Notes: a model not told the origin generated them from the sequence alone. DNA of 64,000 nt from Streptomyces microflavus (GCF_014650075.1 NZ_BMUG01000006.1:372001-436000); one strand, 5' to 3'; counted from the stretch's first letter, positions 41,957 through 50,636 are shown. A program made the numbers and translations.

Positions 41957-43150
41957 ATGAACGCAGCCCCCCACCCGCGCCCCGCCCTGCCCAGCCGCCG
42001 GAGCCTCCTCGGCGGCCTGCTGGCAGGAGCCGCCCTGGCCGCCGCTCCCGCCCTGGCCACCCCCGCCCACGCCACCGCCCGACCGGCCGCCACCCCGGCC
42101 CCGCCCGGCAGCCCCACCGCCACCCGCCCCCTCCTGATCGGCACCTACACCTCAGCCGAGGGCGGCGGCACCGGCATCGGCACCGCCACGTACGACACCG
42201 CCACCGGAGCGATCACCCCAGGACCCGTGATCACCGGCGTCGAGAACCCCTCCTACCTGGCCCTCCACCCCTCCGGCGCCACGGTCTACGCGGTCGCCGA
42301 GCAGGATGCGGGCGCCGTCACCGCCGTGGCGCTCGCGCCGGACGGGACGTACGAGGTGCTCGGCACCCACCCCACCGGCGGCTCCGGCCCCACCCACCTC
42401 TCCGTCCACCCGTCCGGGCACTGGCTGCTCAGCGCGAACTACAGCTCCGGCAGCGTCGCCGTGCACCCCATCGCGGCGGACGGCTCGCTCGGCGAACGCA
42501 CCGACCTGGTCACCCACAGCTCCCCGCCGCCCGGCCCCGGCCAGAACGGCCCGCACGCACACCAGATCGTCACCGCCCCCAACGGGGGCCACGTCCTCGC
42601 CGTCGACCTCGGCACCGACACGGTCTACACATACCGCCTCGACGAGTCCGCCGGAACGCTCACCGAAGTCTCCCGCGCCGCCCTGGCACCCGGCTCGGGC
42701 CCGCGCCACCTCACCTTCCACCCCGGCGGGCGCTTCGCCTACCTGGCCTGCGAGCTGGACAACACCACGGTCGTCTGCGCGTACGACCCCGACTCCGGCA
42801 CCCTCACCCCGGGCTTGGGGCAGTCCACCGGGTCGGGCACCGGCTACCCGGCCCAGCTGGTCGTCACCGGCGACGGCTCGTACGCGTACCTCGCCAACCG
42901 GGGCCCCAACAGCCTCACCCGTTACGCGGTGGAGGACGACGGGGCGGCCCTGCGCCTCCTGGACACCGCGCCCGTCGGCGGTGACTGGCCGCGCCAGCTC
43001 GCCCTCTCCCCGGACAGCTCCCTGCTCTTCGCCGCCAACCAGCGCTCCTCCACCGTCACCGCCTTCCGGGTCGGCTCCGACGGCTCCCTGACCCCGGCGG
43101 GCGATCCGCTCCCGGCACCGGTCGCCGTCTGCGTTCTGCCGCTGACGTAG
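41957..43150 (+). CDS. Tat-exported lactonase-family beta-propeller protein
   Basis: 397 residues. A twin-arginine leader (SRRSLLGGLLAG, Arg14-Arg15) with Ala-rich core precedes a seven-bladed propeller of the 6-phosphogluconolactonase (YkgB/Pgl) family: TRPLLIGTYTSAEGGGTGI, NPSYLALHPSG, GPTHLSVHPSGHWLLSANYS, GPHAHQIV, GPRHLTFHPGGRFAYLACE. The Tat signal puts it outside the membrane, unlike cytosolic Pgl, so it probably acts on an extracellular lactone or sugar. Stand-alone gene between gntR and the urate region. Real substrate unknown. Confidence 0.85.
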   Translation: MNAAPHPRPALPSRRSLLGGLLAGAALAAAPALATPAHATARPAATPAPPGSPTATRPLLIGTYTSAEGGGTGIGTATYDTATGAITPGPVITGVENPSYLALHPSGATVYAVAEQDAGAVTAVALAPDGTYEVLGTHPTGGSGPTHLSVHPSGHWLLSANYSSGSVAVHPIAADGSLGERTDLVTHSSPPPGPGQNGPHAHQIVTAPNGGHVLAVDLGTDTVYTYRLDESAGTLTEVSRAALAPGSGPRHLTFHPGGRFAYLACELDNTTVVCAYDPDSGTLTPGLGQSTGSGTGYPAQLVVTGDGSYAYLANRGPNSLTRYAVEDDGAALRLLDTAPVGGDWPRQLALSPDSSLLFAANQRSSTVTAFRVGSDGSLTPAGDPLPAPVAVCVLPLT

Positions 43151-43232
43151 GGCGTGGTCCGCGCCCGGGCGCGGTTACAGTCGTGGCCGAGCCGCGCGCC
43201 CGCACCCGCGGCGAGGACATCAGGGAGGCACA

Positions 43233-43484
43233 GTGCGCTTGAGGGTGGAATTCACCACCGAGCCCTTCGATCTCGACGAGGCGCCCGCCCACGCGGTGGT
43301 GGCCCGCGAGGTCATCCAGAGCGCCGGGCTCGACGCCGTCGACGTCGGCCCGTTCGGCAACACGGCGGAAGGAGGCGCGGACGAGGTGCTCACCGCCGTG
43401 GACTCCCTGCTGCGCCGGGCCCTGGCCTCGGGCGCCACCCGGGTCTCGCTCCAGGTCAATGTGATCGGGGAGGAGGGCCGGTGA
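43233..43484 (+). CDS. Small thiamine-binding-like protein (MTH1187/YkoF type)
   Basis: 83 residues, GTG start with GGGAGG upstream. The sequence, with ending ATRVSLQVNVIGEEG and an alternating strand/helix pattern, fits the small ferredoxin-like proteins of the DUF77/thiamine-binding family. Its stop overlaps the GTG of the following HTH gene (GTGA), so the two are made together. Whether it binds thiamine or another small ligand to inform that HTH protein is speculation. Confidence 0.55.
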   Translation: MRLRVEFTTEPFDLDEAPAHAVVAREVIQSAGLDAVDVGPFGNTAEGGADEVLTAVDSLLRRALASGATRVSLQVNVIGEEGR

Positions 43485-43879
43485 CCGAATCCGCCGATCA
43501 CTCTCCGGTCACCGTCGACCACCCCTTCGTATCGGCGGTCAAGCCGCTCGTCGACGCGATGGGCGCCGAGCTGCTCGGCCCCGAGCAGGCCCAGCCGGAC
43601 GATGTGGTGCTCGCGTGGGAGGGCCAGGACGTCATAGCCGTACGGCTGCCCCAGCTCTCCGACTCGCTCGACCACATCCTCGCCGCGCTGGAGAGACGGC
43701 ACGGGATGCCGCTCGCCGACCTGGACCGGAAGGCCAAGCAGTCCGTCGTCCGGACCCTGGAGGCACGCGGTGCCTTCTCCGTACGACACGGGGTGGAGAC
43801 CGTGGCCGGCGCCCTGGGCGTCTCCCGGTTCACCGTGTACAACTATCTCAACAGGGAACATTCGGCCAAGGGTGAGTAG
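43481..43879 (+). CDS. Helix-turn-helix protein preceding the urate operon
   Basis: 132 residues. The N-terminal 90 residues (HPFVSAVKPLVDAMGAELLG; DVVLAWEGQDVIAVRLPQ) look like a small ligand or dimer domain. The C-terminal part ARGAFSVRHGVETVAGALGV then SRFTVYNYLNRE is a compact Fis/PucR-type helix-turn-helix. It is coupled to the small protein before it and ends about 165 bases upstream of uraD, making it a candidate regulator of the urate genes. A terminator follows, so uraD has its own promoter. Confidence 0.7.
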   Translation: MTESADHSPVTVDHPFVSAVKPLVDAMGAELLGPEQAQPDDVVLAWEGQDVIAVRLPQLSDSLDHILAALERRHGMPLADLDRKAKQSVVRTLEARGAFSVRHGVETVAGALGVSRFTVYNYLNREHSAKGE

Positions 43880-43888
43880 TTGGCCGAA
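43861..43888. promoter_or_regulatory. Perfect inverted repeat spanning the HTH stop codon
   Basis: TTCGGCCAA (43861-43869) and TTGGCCGAA (43880-43888) are exact complements flanking the TAG at 43877. Either a hairpin assisting the terminator just downstream or a binding site. Confidence 0.5.
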
Positions 43889-43904
43889 CGCGCCGAACCC
43901 GCAG

Positions 43905-43940
43905 GAAAGCCGCTGTCCGCATACCGGGACGGCGGCTTTC
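43905..43940 (+). terminator. 14-bp hairpin terminator before the uraD promoter
   Basis: GAAAGCCGCTGTCC pairs with GGACGGCGGCTTTC (one G-U pair), 8-base loop, ending in TCTCC. Separates the HTH unit from uraD. Confidence 0.72.
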
Positions 43941-43955
43941 TCCGTTCGCGAGATT

Positions 43956-43996
43956 TCAACAAAGTGTTGACGTCGTGTTGCGGAGGGCGTTAGCTA
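43956..43996 (+). promoter_or_regulatory. uraD-uraH-uox promoter with TCAACA-N3-TGTTGA operator
   Basis: -35 TTGACG (43967-43972), 18-base spacer, -10 TAGCTA (43991-43996). The inverted repeat TCAACAAAGTGTTGA (43956-43970) overlaps the -35 exactly as at katA; the two sites differ by one base. Confidence 0.65.
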
Positions 43997-44043
43997 TCCG
44001 CAGCCCGAACAACGCACAGCGAAAAACAGCCACGGAGGCTCCC

Positions 44044-44580
44044 GTGACTTCGAGCTCCACACCGGGCCTCACCCGGTTCAACACCCTGGCGGACGGCGAG
44101 GCCACCCCCGCACTGCACGAGGTCTGTGCCAGTGCGGCCTGGGGAGAGACCGTCCTCGCCGGCCGTCCGTACGCCACCGAGGAAGCCCTGCTCTCCGCGA
44201 GCGACGCCGCCATGGCCGAGCTCACCGCGGAGGACCTGGCCGAGGCGATGGCGGGCCACCCGCCGATCGGGCGTCCGATCCCCGGCGACCCGACCTCCTC
44301 CCGCGAGCAGCGGGGGATGGCCGGCGCCTCCGAGGAGCTCAAGACCGAGATGCTCGAACTGAACCTGGCCTACCAGGAGCGGTTCGGACATGTCTTCCTG
44401 ATCTGTGCCACCGGCGCCACCGGTGAGCAGATGCGCGACGCGGTGAAGTCCCGGACCGGGAACTCGCCCGAGCAGGAGCAGGAGATCGTGCGCACCGAAC
44501 TGGGCAAGATCAACCGCATCCGGCTGACCCGTCTCGTACGGGAGACCCTCGCAGAGGAAGCTCCCGTGCAGGACTCTTGA
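44044..44580 (+). CDS. uraD: OHCU decarboxylase
   Basis: 178 residues from the GTG at 44044 (GGAGG upstream). All-helical OHCU decarboxylase that converts 2-oxo-4-hydroxy-4-carboxy-5-ureidoimidazoline to S-allantoin, the last step from urate. Family landmarks: LTRFNTLADGEATPALHEVC, the catalytic His in MAGHPPIGRP, the SSREQRGM segment and YQERFGHVFLICATG. First gene of the uraD-uraH-uox operon, 20 bases ahead of uraH. Confidence 0.93.
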   Translation: MTSSSTPGLTRFNTLADGEATPALHEVCASAAWGETVLAGRPYATEEALLSASDAAMAELTAEDLAEAMAGHPPIGRPIPGDPTSSREQRGMAGASEELKTEMLELNLAYQERFGHVFLICATGATGEQMRDAVKSRTGNSPEQEQEIVRTELGKINRIRLTRLVRETLAEEAPVQDS

Positions 44581-44600
44581 GATCTAGGAGAGTGACGGTC

Positions 44601-44990
44601 TTGAGTACCGACACGACCGCATCGGTGTCCACCCACATCCTGGACACCAGCATCGGCCGCCCCGCCGCGTCCGTCGCCGTCTCGCTCGCCGCCCGCAGCG
44701 GCAGCGGCTCGCCGTACGTGACGCTCGGAGCCTCCGCGACCGATGCGGACGGGCGCTGCAAGGACCTGCCGGCGCTGCCGGAGGGCACGACCCACGTGCG
44801 TCTCGAATTCGACACCGAGACGTACTTTTCCAAGAAGCAAGCCGAGGCGCAGCAGGACGCCCCCCGCGTAAGGGACAGCGGCGCGTTCTTCCCGGAGGTG
44901 ACCATCGCGTTCGCGGTCGCCCCGGGCGAGCACTATCACGTACCGCTGCTGCTCAACCCGTTCGGCTACTCCGTTTACCGAGGGAGCTAG
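44601..44990 (+). CDS. uraH: 5-hydroxyisourate hydrolase (transthyretin-like)
   Basis: 129 residues if the TTG at 44601 is used; AGGAG at 44586-44590 is well placed for it, whereas an in-frame GTG at 44592 is too close. The HIUase signature is complete: VSTHILDTSIGRPAASV at the N-terminus, the conserved FFPEVTIAF strand and the C-terminal YRGS tetrapeptide that marks hydrolases rather than transthyretins. Converts 5-hydroxyisourate to OHCU. Lies between uraD and uox, 7 bases from uox. Confidence 0.92.
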   Translation: MSTDTTASVSTHILDTSIGRPAASVAVSLAARSGSGSPYVTLGASATDADGRCKDLPALPEGTTHVRLEFDTETYFSKKQAEAQQDAPRVRDSGAFFPEVTIAFAVAPGEHYHVPLLLNPFGYSVYRGS

Positions 44991-44997
44991 CACCGAC

Positions 44998-45921
44998 ATG
45001 CCCACGATTCTCGGCCAGAACCAGTACGGCAAAGCAGAGAACCGCGTCGTAAAGATCACGCGGGACGGCGACACCCACCACATCAAGGACCTCAACGTCT
45101 CGGTCGCCCTCTCCGGCGACATGGACGATGTGCACTACTCCGGCTCCAACGCCAACGTCCTGCCGACCGACACCACCAAGAACACGGTGTACGCGTTCGC
45201 CAAGGAGCACGGGATCGAGTCCGCCGAGCAGTTCGGCATCCACCTCGCCCGGCACTTCGTCTCCTCGCAGGAGCCGATCCACCGCGCCCGGATCCGGATC
45301 GAGGAGTACAGCTGGGAGCGCATCGCGACCTCCGACGGCAACTCCAGGTTCATCGGCGCCGACGAGGTCAAGCACTCCTTCGTCCGCAAGGGCCAGGAGA
45401 CCCGCGTCTCCCAGATCACCTACGACGGGGAGAATTGGGAGGTCATCTCGGGCCTCAAGGACCTCACCGTGATGAACTCGACCAACTCCGAGTTCTGGGG
45501 CTACGTCAAGGACAAGTACACGACGCTGAAGGAGGCGTACGACCGCATCCTGGCGACCGACGTCTCCGCGCGCTGGCGGTACAACTGGACCAGCGACGAG
45601 CAGCGCATGCCGAACTGGGAGAAGTCCTACGAGCAGGCGCGCAAGCACATGCTCCAGGCCTTCGCCGAGACGTACTCCCTCTCGCTCCAGCAGACCCTGT
45701 ACCAAATGGGTTCGCGGATCATCAACAGCCGCAGCGAGATCGACGAGATCCGCTTCTCGCTGCCGAACAACCACCACTTCCTGGTGGACCTCGAACCGTT
45801 CGGCCTCAAGAACGACAATGAGGTCTACTTCGCGGCGGACCGCCCCTACGGTCTGATCGAGGCCACCGTGCTCCGGGACGGCGTCGAGCCGCAGATCCCG
45901 GTCGACATGACCAACCTCTGA
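44998..45921 (+). CDS. uox: Urate oxidase (uricase)
   Basis: 307-residue cofactor-free urate oxidase with two T-fold halves. The catalytic Lys/Thr pair is seen in QNQYGKAENRVVKITR and NVLPTDTTKNTVYAFAKEHG; the substrate-binding Gln/Arg region is in LQQTLYQMGSRIIN. It oxidises urate to 5-hydroxyisourate and produces hydrogen peroxide, matching the shared operator between this operon and katA. Last gene of the operon, with a strong terminator 17 bases after the stop. Confidence 0.96.
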   Translation: MPTILGQNQYGKAENRVVKITRDGDTHHIKDLNVSVALSGDMDDVHYSGSNANVLPTDTTKNTVYAFAKEHGIESAEQFGIHLARHFVSSQEPIHRARIRIEEYSWERIATSDGNSRFIGADEVKHSFVRKGQETRVSQITYDGENWEVISGLKDLTVMNSTNSEFWGYVKDKYTTLKEAYDRILATDVSARWRYNWTSDEQRMPNWEKSYEQARKHMLQAFAETYSLSLQQTLYQMGSRIINSRSEIDEIRFSLPNNHHFLVDLEPFGLKNDNEVYFAADRPYGLIEATVLRDGVEPQIPVDMTNL

Positions 45922-45937
45922 CGCGGCACTGAACCCG

Positions 45938-45965
45938 CCCCCGCCCGCCCGAAGTCGGGCGGGGG
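45938..45965 (+). terminator. Hairpin terminator after uox
   Basis: CCCCCGCCCG and CGGGCGGGGG with an 8-base loop, 17 bases past the uox stop. Confidence 0.72.
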
Positions 45966-45989
45966 CCGGTCATCCCGGAGGAAACACCC

Positions 45990-47378
45990 ATGGCACAGCC
46001 TGCAACGGGGACGGCCGAAGGCCCGAAACCCCTTATCGGCACGGCAGTTCACCCGTGCGACGAGAAGCTCCCTCCCTCCCGGCTCGTTCCGGCCGCGCTC
46101 CAGCACATCGCCGCCATGTACGCGGGCGTCGTCACCCCTCCGCTGATCATCGGCCAGGCCGTCGGCCTGGACACCGCCGGCATGACCCGGCTCATCGCCG
46201 CGAGCCTCCTGATCGCCGGACTCGCCACCATCGTGCAGACGATCGGCCTCGGCGCGTTCGCCGGGAACCGGCTGCCGTTCGTCAACGCGGCCTCCTCCGC
46301 CGGTATCGCGCCGATGCTCGCCATCGCCGAGACCAGTGCGCCCGGACACCAACTCCCGGCGATCTACGGGGCGGTGCTCGTTGCCGGAGCCTTCTGCCTG
46401 ACGGTCGGACCGTTCTTCGGCAGGCTGCTGCGCTTCTTCCCGCCCCTCGTCACCGGGGTGGTCATCACCCTCATCGGCGTCACCCTCATGCCCGTGCCGG
46501 TCGCCTGGGCACAGGGCGGCGACGCCACCGCCGCCGACTTCGGCGCCATGAAGTACCTGGCGCTGGCCGCCTTCACCCTTGTCGTCATCCTGCTCATCCA
46601 GCGCTTCGGCCGCGGCTTCCTCAAGCAAGTCGCCCTGCTGGTAGGCATGTTCGTCGGCACACTGGCCGCGATCCCGTTCGGGCTCGCCGACTTCTCCGCG
46701 CTGAAGTCCGCACCGCTCGCCGCCCTGCCGACGCCCTTCGCCTTCGGCGCACCGGAGTTCCGCCCCGCCGCGATCCTCTCCCTCTGCATCGTCATGCTGG
46801 TCCTGATGACGGAGTCCTCGGCCGGCATGCTGGCCCTCGGCGAGATCTGCGACCGCCGCACCGACGGCCGTACGATCACCCGGGGCCTGCGCACGGACGG
46901 CATCGCCACCCTCCTCGGCCCCGTCTTCGGCGGTTTCCCCACCAGCGCCTTCGCCCAGAACGTCGGCGTCGTCTCCCTCACCCGGGTGCGCAGCCGGTAC
47001 GTCGTCGCGGCGGCGGGCGGCGCCCTGCTGATCCTGGGTGCCTTCCCGGTGCTCGGCGCGGTCGTCTCGCTCGTCCCGATGCCCGTCCTCGGCGGCGCCG
47101 GCATCGTCCTCTTCGGCTCCATCGCGGTCAGCGGCATCCGTACGCTCTCCGAGGCCGGGCTCGACGACAGCTCCAACATCATCCTGGTCGCGGTGGCGCT
47201 CGGCGCGGGCATCATCCCGCTCGCCGCGCCCACCTTCTACGCCGGATTCCCGGCCTGGGCCCAGACCGTCCTCGGCTCCGGGATCAGTGCGGGAGCACTG
47301 GTCGCGGTCGTACTCAACCTGTTCTTCCACCATCTCGGCACCCACAGCCGCACCGCTGTGGCACTCAAATCCTCCTAG
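45990..47378 (+). CDS. NCS2-family purine (urate/xanthine) permease, copy 1
   Basis: 462 residues, about 14 helices, of the nucleobase-cation symporter-2 family. Typical motifs: LQHIAAMYAGVVTPPLIIGQ near the N-terminus, FPPLVTGVVITLIGVTLMPV, and a late FPTSAFAQNVGVVSLTRVRS (the QN-V signature). Urate or xanthine uptake is likely from its place directly after uox. ATG start with GGAGGAAAC upstream. About 45 bases before the 8-oxoguanine deaminase gene, so the two may be co-transcribed. A second NCS2 gene lies at 49.1 kb. Confidence 0.9.
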   Translation: MAQPATGTAEGPKPLIGTAVHPCDEKLPPSRLVPAALQHIAAMYAGVVTPPLIIGQAVGLDTAGMTRLIAASLLIAGLATIVQTIGLGAFAGNRLPFVNAASSAGIAPMLAIAETSAPGHQLPAIYGAVLVAGAFCLTVGPFFGRLLRFFPPLVTGVVITLIGVTLMPVPVAWAQGGDATAADFGAMKYLALAAFTLVVILLIQRFGRGFLKQVALLVGMFVGTLAAIPFGLADFSALKSAPLAALPTPFAFGAPEFRPAAILSLCIVMLVLMTESSAGMLALGEICDRRTDGRTITRGLRTDGIATLLGPVFGGFPTSAFAQNVGVVSLTRVRSRYVVAAAGGALLILGAFPVLGAVVSLVPMPVLGGAGIVLFGSIAVSGIRTLSEAGLDDSSNIILVAVALGAGIIPLAAPTFYAGFPAWAQTVLGSGISAGALVAVVLNLFFHHLGTHSRTAVALKSS

Positions 47379-47423
47379 GGTCCTGCCGTGCCCACATCGC
47401 CACAGAGAGAAGAAGGAAGCACC

Positions 47424-48812
47424 ATGGCAGCTTCGGCAGACCCTCAGCGCATCATCATCGAGAACTGTTCGATCGCCACCGTCGACGCCCACGACACGGA
47501 GTACGCCTCCGGGTACATCGTCGTGGCGGACAACCGCATCGAGTCCGTCGGCGCCGGCAAGGCACCGGAGGGCCTCACCGGGGTCGTCCGGCGGATCGAC
47601 GCCACCGGGCACCTGGCGACGCCCGGCCTGGTCAACACCCATCACCACTTCTACCAGTGGATCACCCGGGGCCTGGCCACCGACCACAACCTCTTCAACT
47701 GGCTGGTCGCCCTCTACCCGACCTGGGCGCGCATCGACGAGCCGATGGCCCGCGCCGCCGCGCAGGGGTCGCTCGCCATGATGGTCCGCGGCGGCGTCAC
47801 CACCGCCATGGACCACCACTACGTCTTCCCGAAGGGCTCCGGCGACCTGTCCGGCGCCATCATCGGTGCCGCCCGCGAGATGGGCGTACGGTTCACCCTC
47901 GCCCGGGGCTCCATGGACCGCAGCGAGAAGGACGGCGGCCTGCCCCCGGACTTCGCCGTCGAGACCCTCGAAGGCGCGCTCGCCGCCACCGAGGCCACGA
48001 TCGACGCCCACCACGACGCCTCCTTCGACTCCATGACCCAGGTCGCCGTCGCCCCCTGCTCGCCGTTCTCGGTCTCCACCGAACTGATGCGCCAGGGCGC
48101 CGAGTTGGCCCGCCGCCGAGGCGTGCGGCTGCACACCCACGGCTCGGAGACCGTCGAGGAGGAGCAGTTCTGCAAGGAACTGTTCGGGATGGGCCCCACC
48201 GACTACTTCGAGTCGACCGGCTGGCTCGGCAGCGATGTGTGGATGGCGCACTGCGTCCACATGAACGACTCCGACATCGCCGCCTTCGCCCGTACGGGAA
48301 CGGGCGTCGCCCACTGCCCCTCCTCCAACGCCCGCCTCGCCGCAGGGATCGCCCGGGTCCCCGACATGCTCGCCGCCGGTGTCCCGGTCGGCCTCGGCGT
48401 GGACGGCACCGCCTCCAACGAGTCCGGCGAGCTCCACACCGAGCTGCGCAACGCCCTCCTCATCAACCGCCTCGGCGCCCACCGCGAGGCCGCCCTCAAC
48501 GCCCGTCAGGCCCTGCGCCTCGGGACCTTCGGCGGAGCCCAGGTACTGGGCCGCGCCGACCAGATCGGCTCCCTGGAGGCCGGCAAGCTCGCCGACCTCG
48601 TCCTGTGGAAGCTGGACACCCTGGCCCACTCCTCGATCGCCGACCCGGTGACCGCGCTCATCTTCGGCGCGGCCGCCCCGGTGACCCTCTCCCTCGTCGA
48701 CGGCAAGCCGGTCGTCGAGGGCAACCACCTCACCACGGTGGACGAGGACGCCATCGCCCGTGTCACCCGCGACGAGGCCCGCCGCCTCGCGCAGATCGCC
48801 GCCGGAGCCTGA
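47424..48812 (+). CDS. 8-oxoguanine deaminase (amidohydrolase)
   Basis: 462-residue amidohydrolase-superfamily protein from the ATG at 47424 (GAAGGAAG upstream). Metal and active-site motifs: GLVNTHHHFYQW (HxH), LHTHGSETVEEE, MAHCVHMND and VGLGVDGTASNESG (final Asp). The long form with this NTHHHFYQ pattern is the 8-oxoguanine deaminase/hydroxydechloroatrazine-related group, which makes urate from 8-oxoguanine. That fits its place between two purine permeases next to uricase genes. Other aminohydrolase substrates in the group cannot be excluded. Confidence 0.88.
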   Translation: MAASADPQRIIIENCSIATVDAHDTEYASGYIVVADNRIESVGAGKAPEGLTGVVRRIDATGHLATPGLVNTHHHFYQWITRGLATDHNLFNWLVALYPTWARIDEPMARAAAQGSLAMMVRGGVTTAMDHHYVFPKGSGDLSGAIIGAAREMGVRFTLARGSMDRSEKDGGLPPDFAVETLEGALAATEATIDAHHDASFDSMTQVAVAPCSPFSVSTELMRQGAELARRRGVRLHTHGSETVEEEQFCKELFGMGPTDYFESTGWLGSDVWMAHCVHMNDSDIAAFARTGTGVAHCPSSNARLAAGIARVPDMLAAGVPVGLGVDGTASNESGELHTELRNALLINRLGAHREAALNARQALRLGTFGGAQVLGRADQIGSLEAGKLADLVLWKLDTLAHSSIADPVTALIFGAAAPVTLSLVDGKPVVEGNHLTTVDEDAIARVTRDEARRLAQIAAGA

Positions 48813-49139
48813 CTCCGGAGGTATCCCCCGACCGCCGGGCTGTCGACGACGCCCGGAGGTATCCCCGACCGGCCGGTCGAGGGGGACGGCCCGAGACCGG
48901 CCGCCGTGGACCCGAGCGGGGTCCGCGGCAGCCGGTCCGGCGGGGCGCACCCGATGGTGCGCCCCGCCGGACCGGTGATGAACGCTGCCCGCACGCCCCC
49001 ACCGTGCGCGCGCCCCTCCGCACCCCCCTCTGCACGACCTGCACCACCTGAGAGAGCCGCAAGCACCACCGCACCACATACGCAGCACCTCCCTGACACC
49101 CGCGTCGCCGACGACGCGTAACCGACCGGAGGAACCGCC
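48813..49139. other. 327-bp intergenic region with a direct repeat
   Basis: A direct repeat, CCGGAGGTATCCCCCGACCG (48815-48834) and CCGGAGGTATCCCCGACCGG (48853-48872), begins just after the 8-oxoguanine deaminase stop; the copies differ by one deleted C. The rest contains no gene I trust and no clear promoter, although the second permease needs one if it is not read through. Confidence 0.5.
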
Positions 49140-50612
49140 GTGGCCGCTGAGCCCAGGTTTCGCAAAGACGCAGATGCAGCCGCCCCCGACGTGACGGCCG
49201 ACGCCGTCACACAAGTAGACGCAGAAGCAGCAGCAGACGGCCGGAAACATCCGGTCGACGAGACCCTCCCCCCACTGAAGATGTTCACCAGCGGCCTCCA
49301 GCACGTGGCCGCCATGTACGCCGGGGTGGTGGCACCACCCCTGATCGTGGGGCCGGCCGTCGGCCTCACCGCCAAGGAGACCGCCTTCCTGATGGGGGCG
49401 AGCCTCTTCACCGCGGGCATAGCCACCCTGCTCCAGACCATCGGCTTCTGGAAGGTCGGCGCCCGGCTGCCCTTCGTCAACGGCGTCTCGTTCGCCGGTG
49501 TGGCGCCGATGATCGCGATAGGCAAGGACCGGGGACACGACGGGATCGCCGTGATCTTCGGCGCCATCATCGTCGCGAGCGTGCTCGGTTTCCTCCTCGC
49601 CCCGTACTTCTGCAAACTGGTCCGCTTCTTCCCACCGGTCGTCACCGGCACCGTCATCACCCTGATAGGTGTCTCGCTCCTGCCGGTCGCCTTCAACTGG
49701 TCCCAGGGCGGCAACGCGACGGCGGACGACTACGGTTCGATGACCAACATCACCATGGCCGCCGTGACCCTGGTGATCGTGCTGGCCCTGCGCAAACTGC
49801 TGCGCGGCTTCCTCCAGCAGATCGCGATCCTGCTCGGCCTGGTCATCGGCACCCTGATCGCCGTCCCCGCCGGCATCACCGACTTCAGCGCCATCAAGAA
49901 CGCCGACGTGGTCGGCTTCCCGACGCCGTTCGCCTTCGGCGGCCCGCAGTTCGAGATCGCCGCCATCATCTCCATGTGCATCGTGATGCTGGTCTGCATG
50001 ACCGAGTCCACCGCGGACATGCTGGCCCTCGGCAAGATCGTCGGCCGCCCGGCCGACGAGAAGATCATCGAGGGCGGCCTGCGCGCCGACACCCTCGGCA
50101 GCGCCATCAGCCCGATCTTCAACGGGTTCATGTGCAGCGCCTTCGCCCAGAACGTCGGCCTCGTCGCCATGACGAAGATCCGCAGCCGCTTCGTCGTCGC
50201 GGCGGGCGGCGGCATCCTCATCGTGCTCGGCCTGGTCCCGGTCGCCGCCTCCGTCATCGCCCTCGTACCGCTGCCGGTGCTCGGCGGCGCGGGCATCGTC
50301 CTCTTCGGCACGGTCGCGGCCAGCGGCATCCAGACCCTGGCCACCGCCGCCATGGAGAAGGGCGAGAACGCGCTGATCGTGGCGGCGGCCCTCGGTATCG
50401 GCCTGATCCCGATCGCGGCGCCGCAGTTCTACCACGCCTTCCCGGAGAGCCTGCTGGTCGTCCTCGACTCGGGCATCTCCACCGGCTGCGTGGTGGCCAT
50501 CGTGCTGAACCTCGCCTTCAACCACTTCGGCCGCAAGCCGGACGCGGAGGACGAGGAGCAGCACCACGGCGAGCACGTGGTGCCTGCGGCTGCGGGGGTG
50601 GGCGTCCACTGA
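49140..50612 (+). CDS. NCS2-family purine (urate/xanthine) permease, copy 2
   Basis: 490 residues, GTG start with CCGGAGGAACC upstream. Paralogue of the permease at 45.99 kb, with equivalent segments LQHVAAMYAGVVAPPLIVGP, FFPPVVTGTVITLIGVSLLP, CMTESTADMLALGKIVGRPA and CSAFAQNVGLVAMTKIRSR. A longer acidic N-terminal tail and a His/Glu-rich C-terminal tail distinguish it. Two permeases around a deaminase suggest different affinities or substrates among urate, xanthine and oxidised purines. Confidence 0.9.
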   Translation: MAAEPRFRKDADAAAPDVTADAVTQVDAEAAADGRKHPVDETLPPLKMFTSGLQHVAAMYAGVVAPPLIVGPAVGLTAKETAFLMGASLFTAGIATLLQTIGFWKVGARLPFVNGVSFAGVAPMIAIGKDRGHDGIAVIFGAIIVASVLGFLLAPYFCKLVRFFPPVVTGTVITLIGVSLLPVAFNWSQGGNATADDYGSMTNITMAAVTLVIVLALRKLLRGFLQQIAILLGLVIGTLIAVPAGITDFSAIKNADVVGFPTPFAFGGPQFEIAAIISMCIVMLVCMTESTADMLALGKIVGRPADEKIIEGGLRADTLGSAISPIFNGFMCSAFAQNVGLVAMTKIRSRFVVAAGGGILIVLGLVPVAASVIALVPLPVLGGAGIVLFGTVAASGIQTLATAAMEKGENALIVAAALGIGLIPIAAPQFYHAFPESLLVVLDSGISTGCVVAIVLNLAFNHFGRKPDAEDEEQHHGEHVVPAAAGVGVH

Positions 50613-50636
50613 CGCATCCGCCGTACGCAGCCCGGT

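Noticed and set aside
45846..50609. A 1587-codon open frame antisense to the permease and deaminase genes
   Set aside because: Shadow of high third-position GC. Its residues are a Gly/Asp/Arg/Gln-rich jumble and the real genes on the other strand have complete family motifs.
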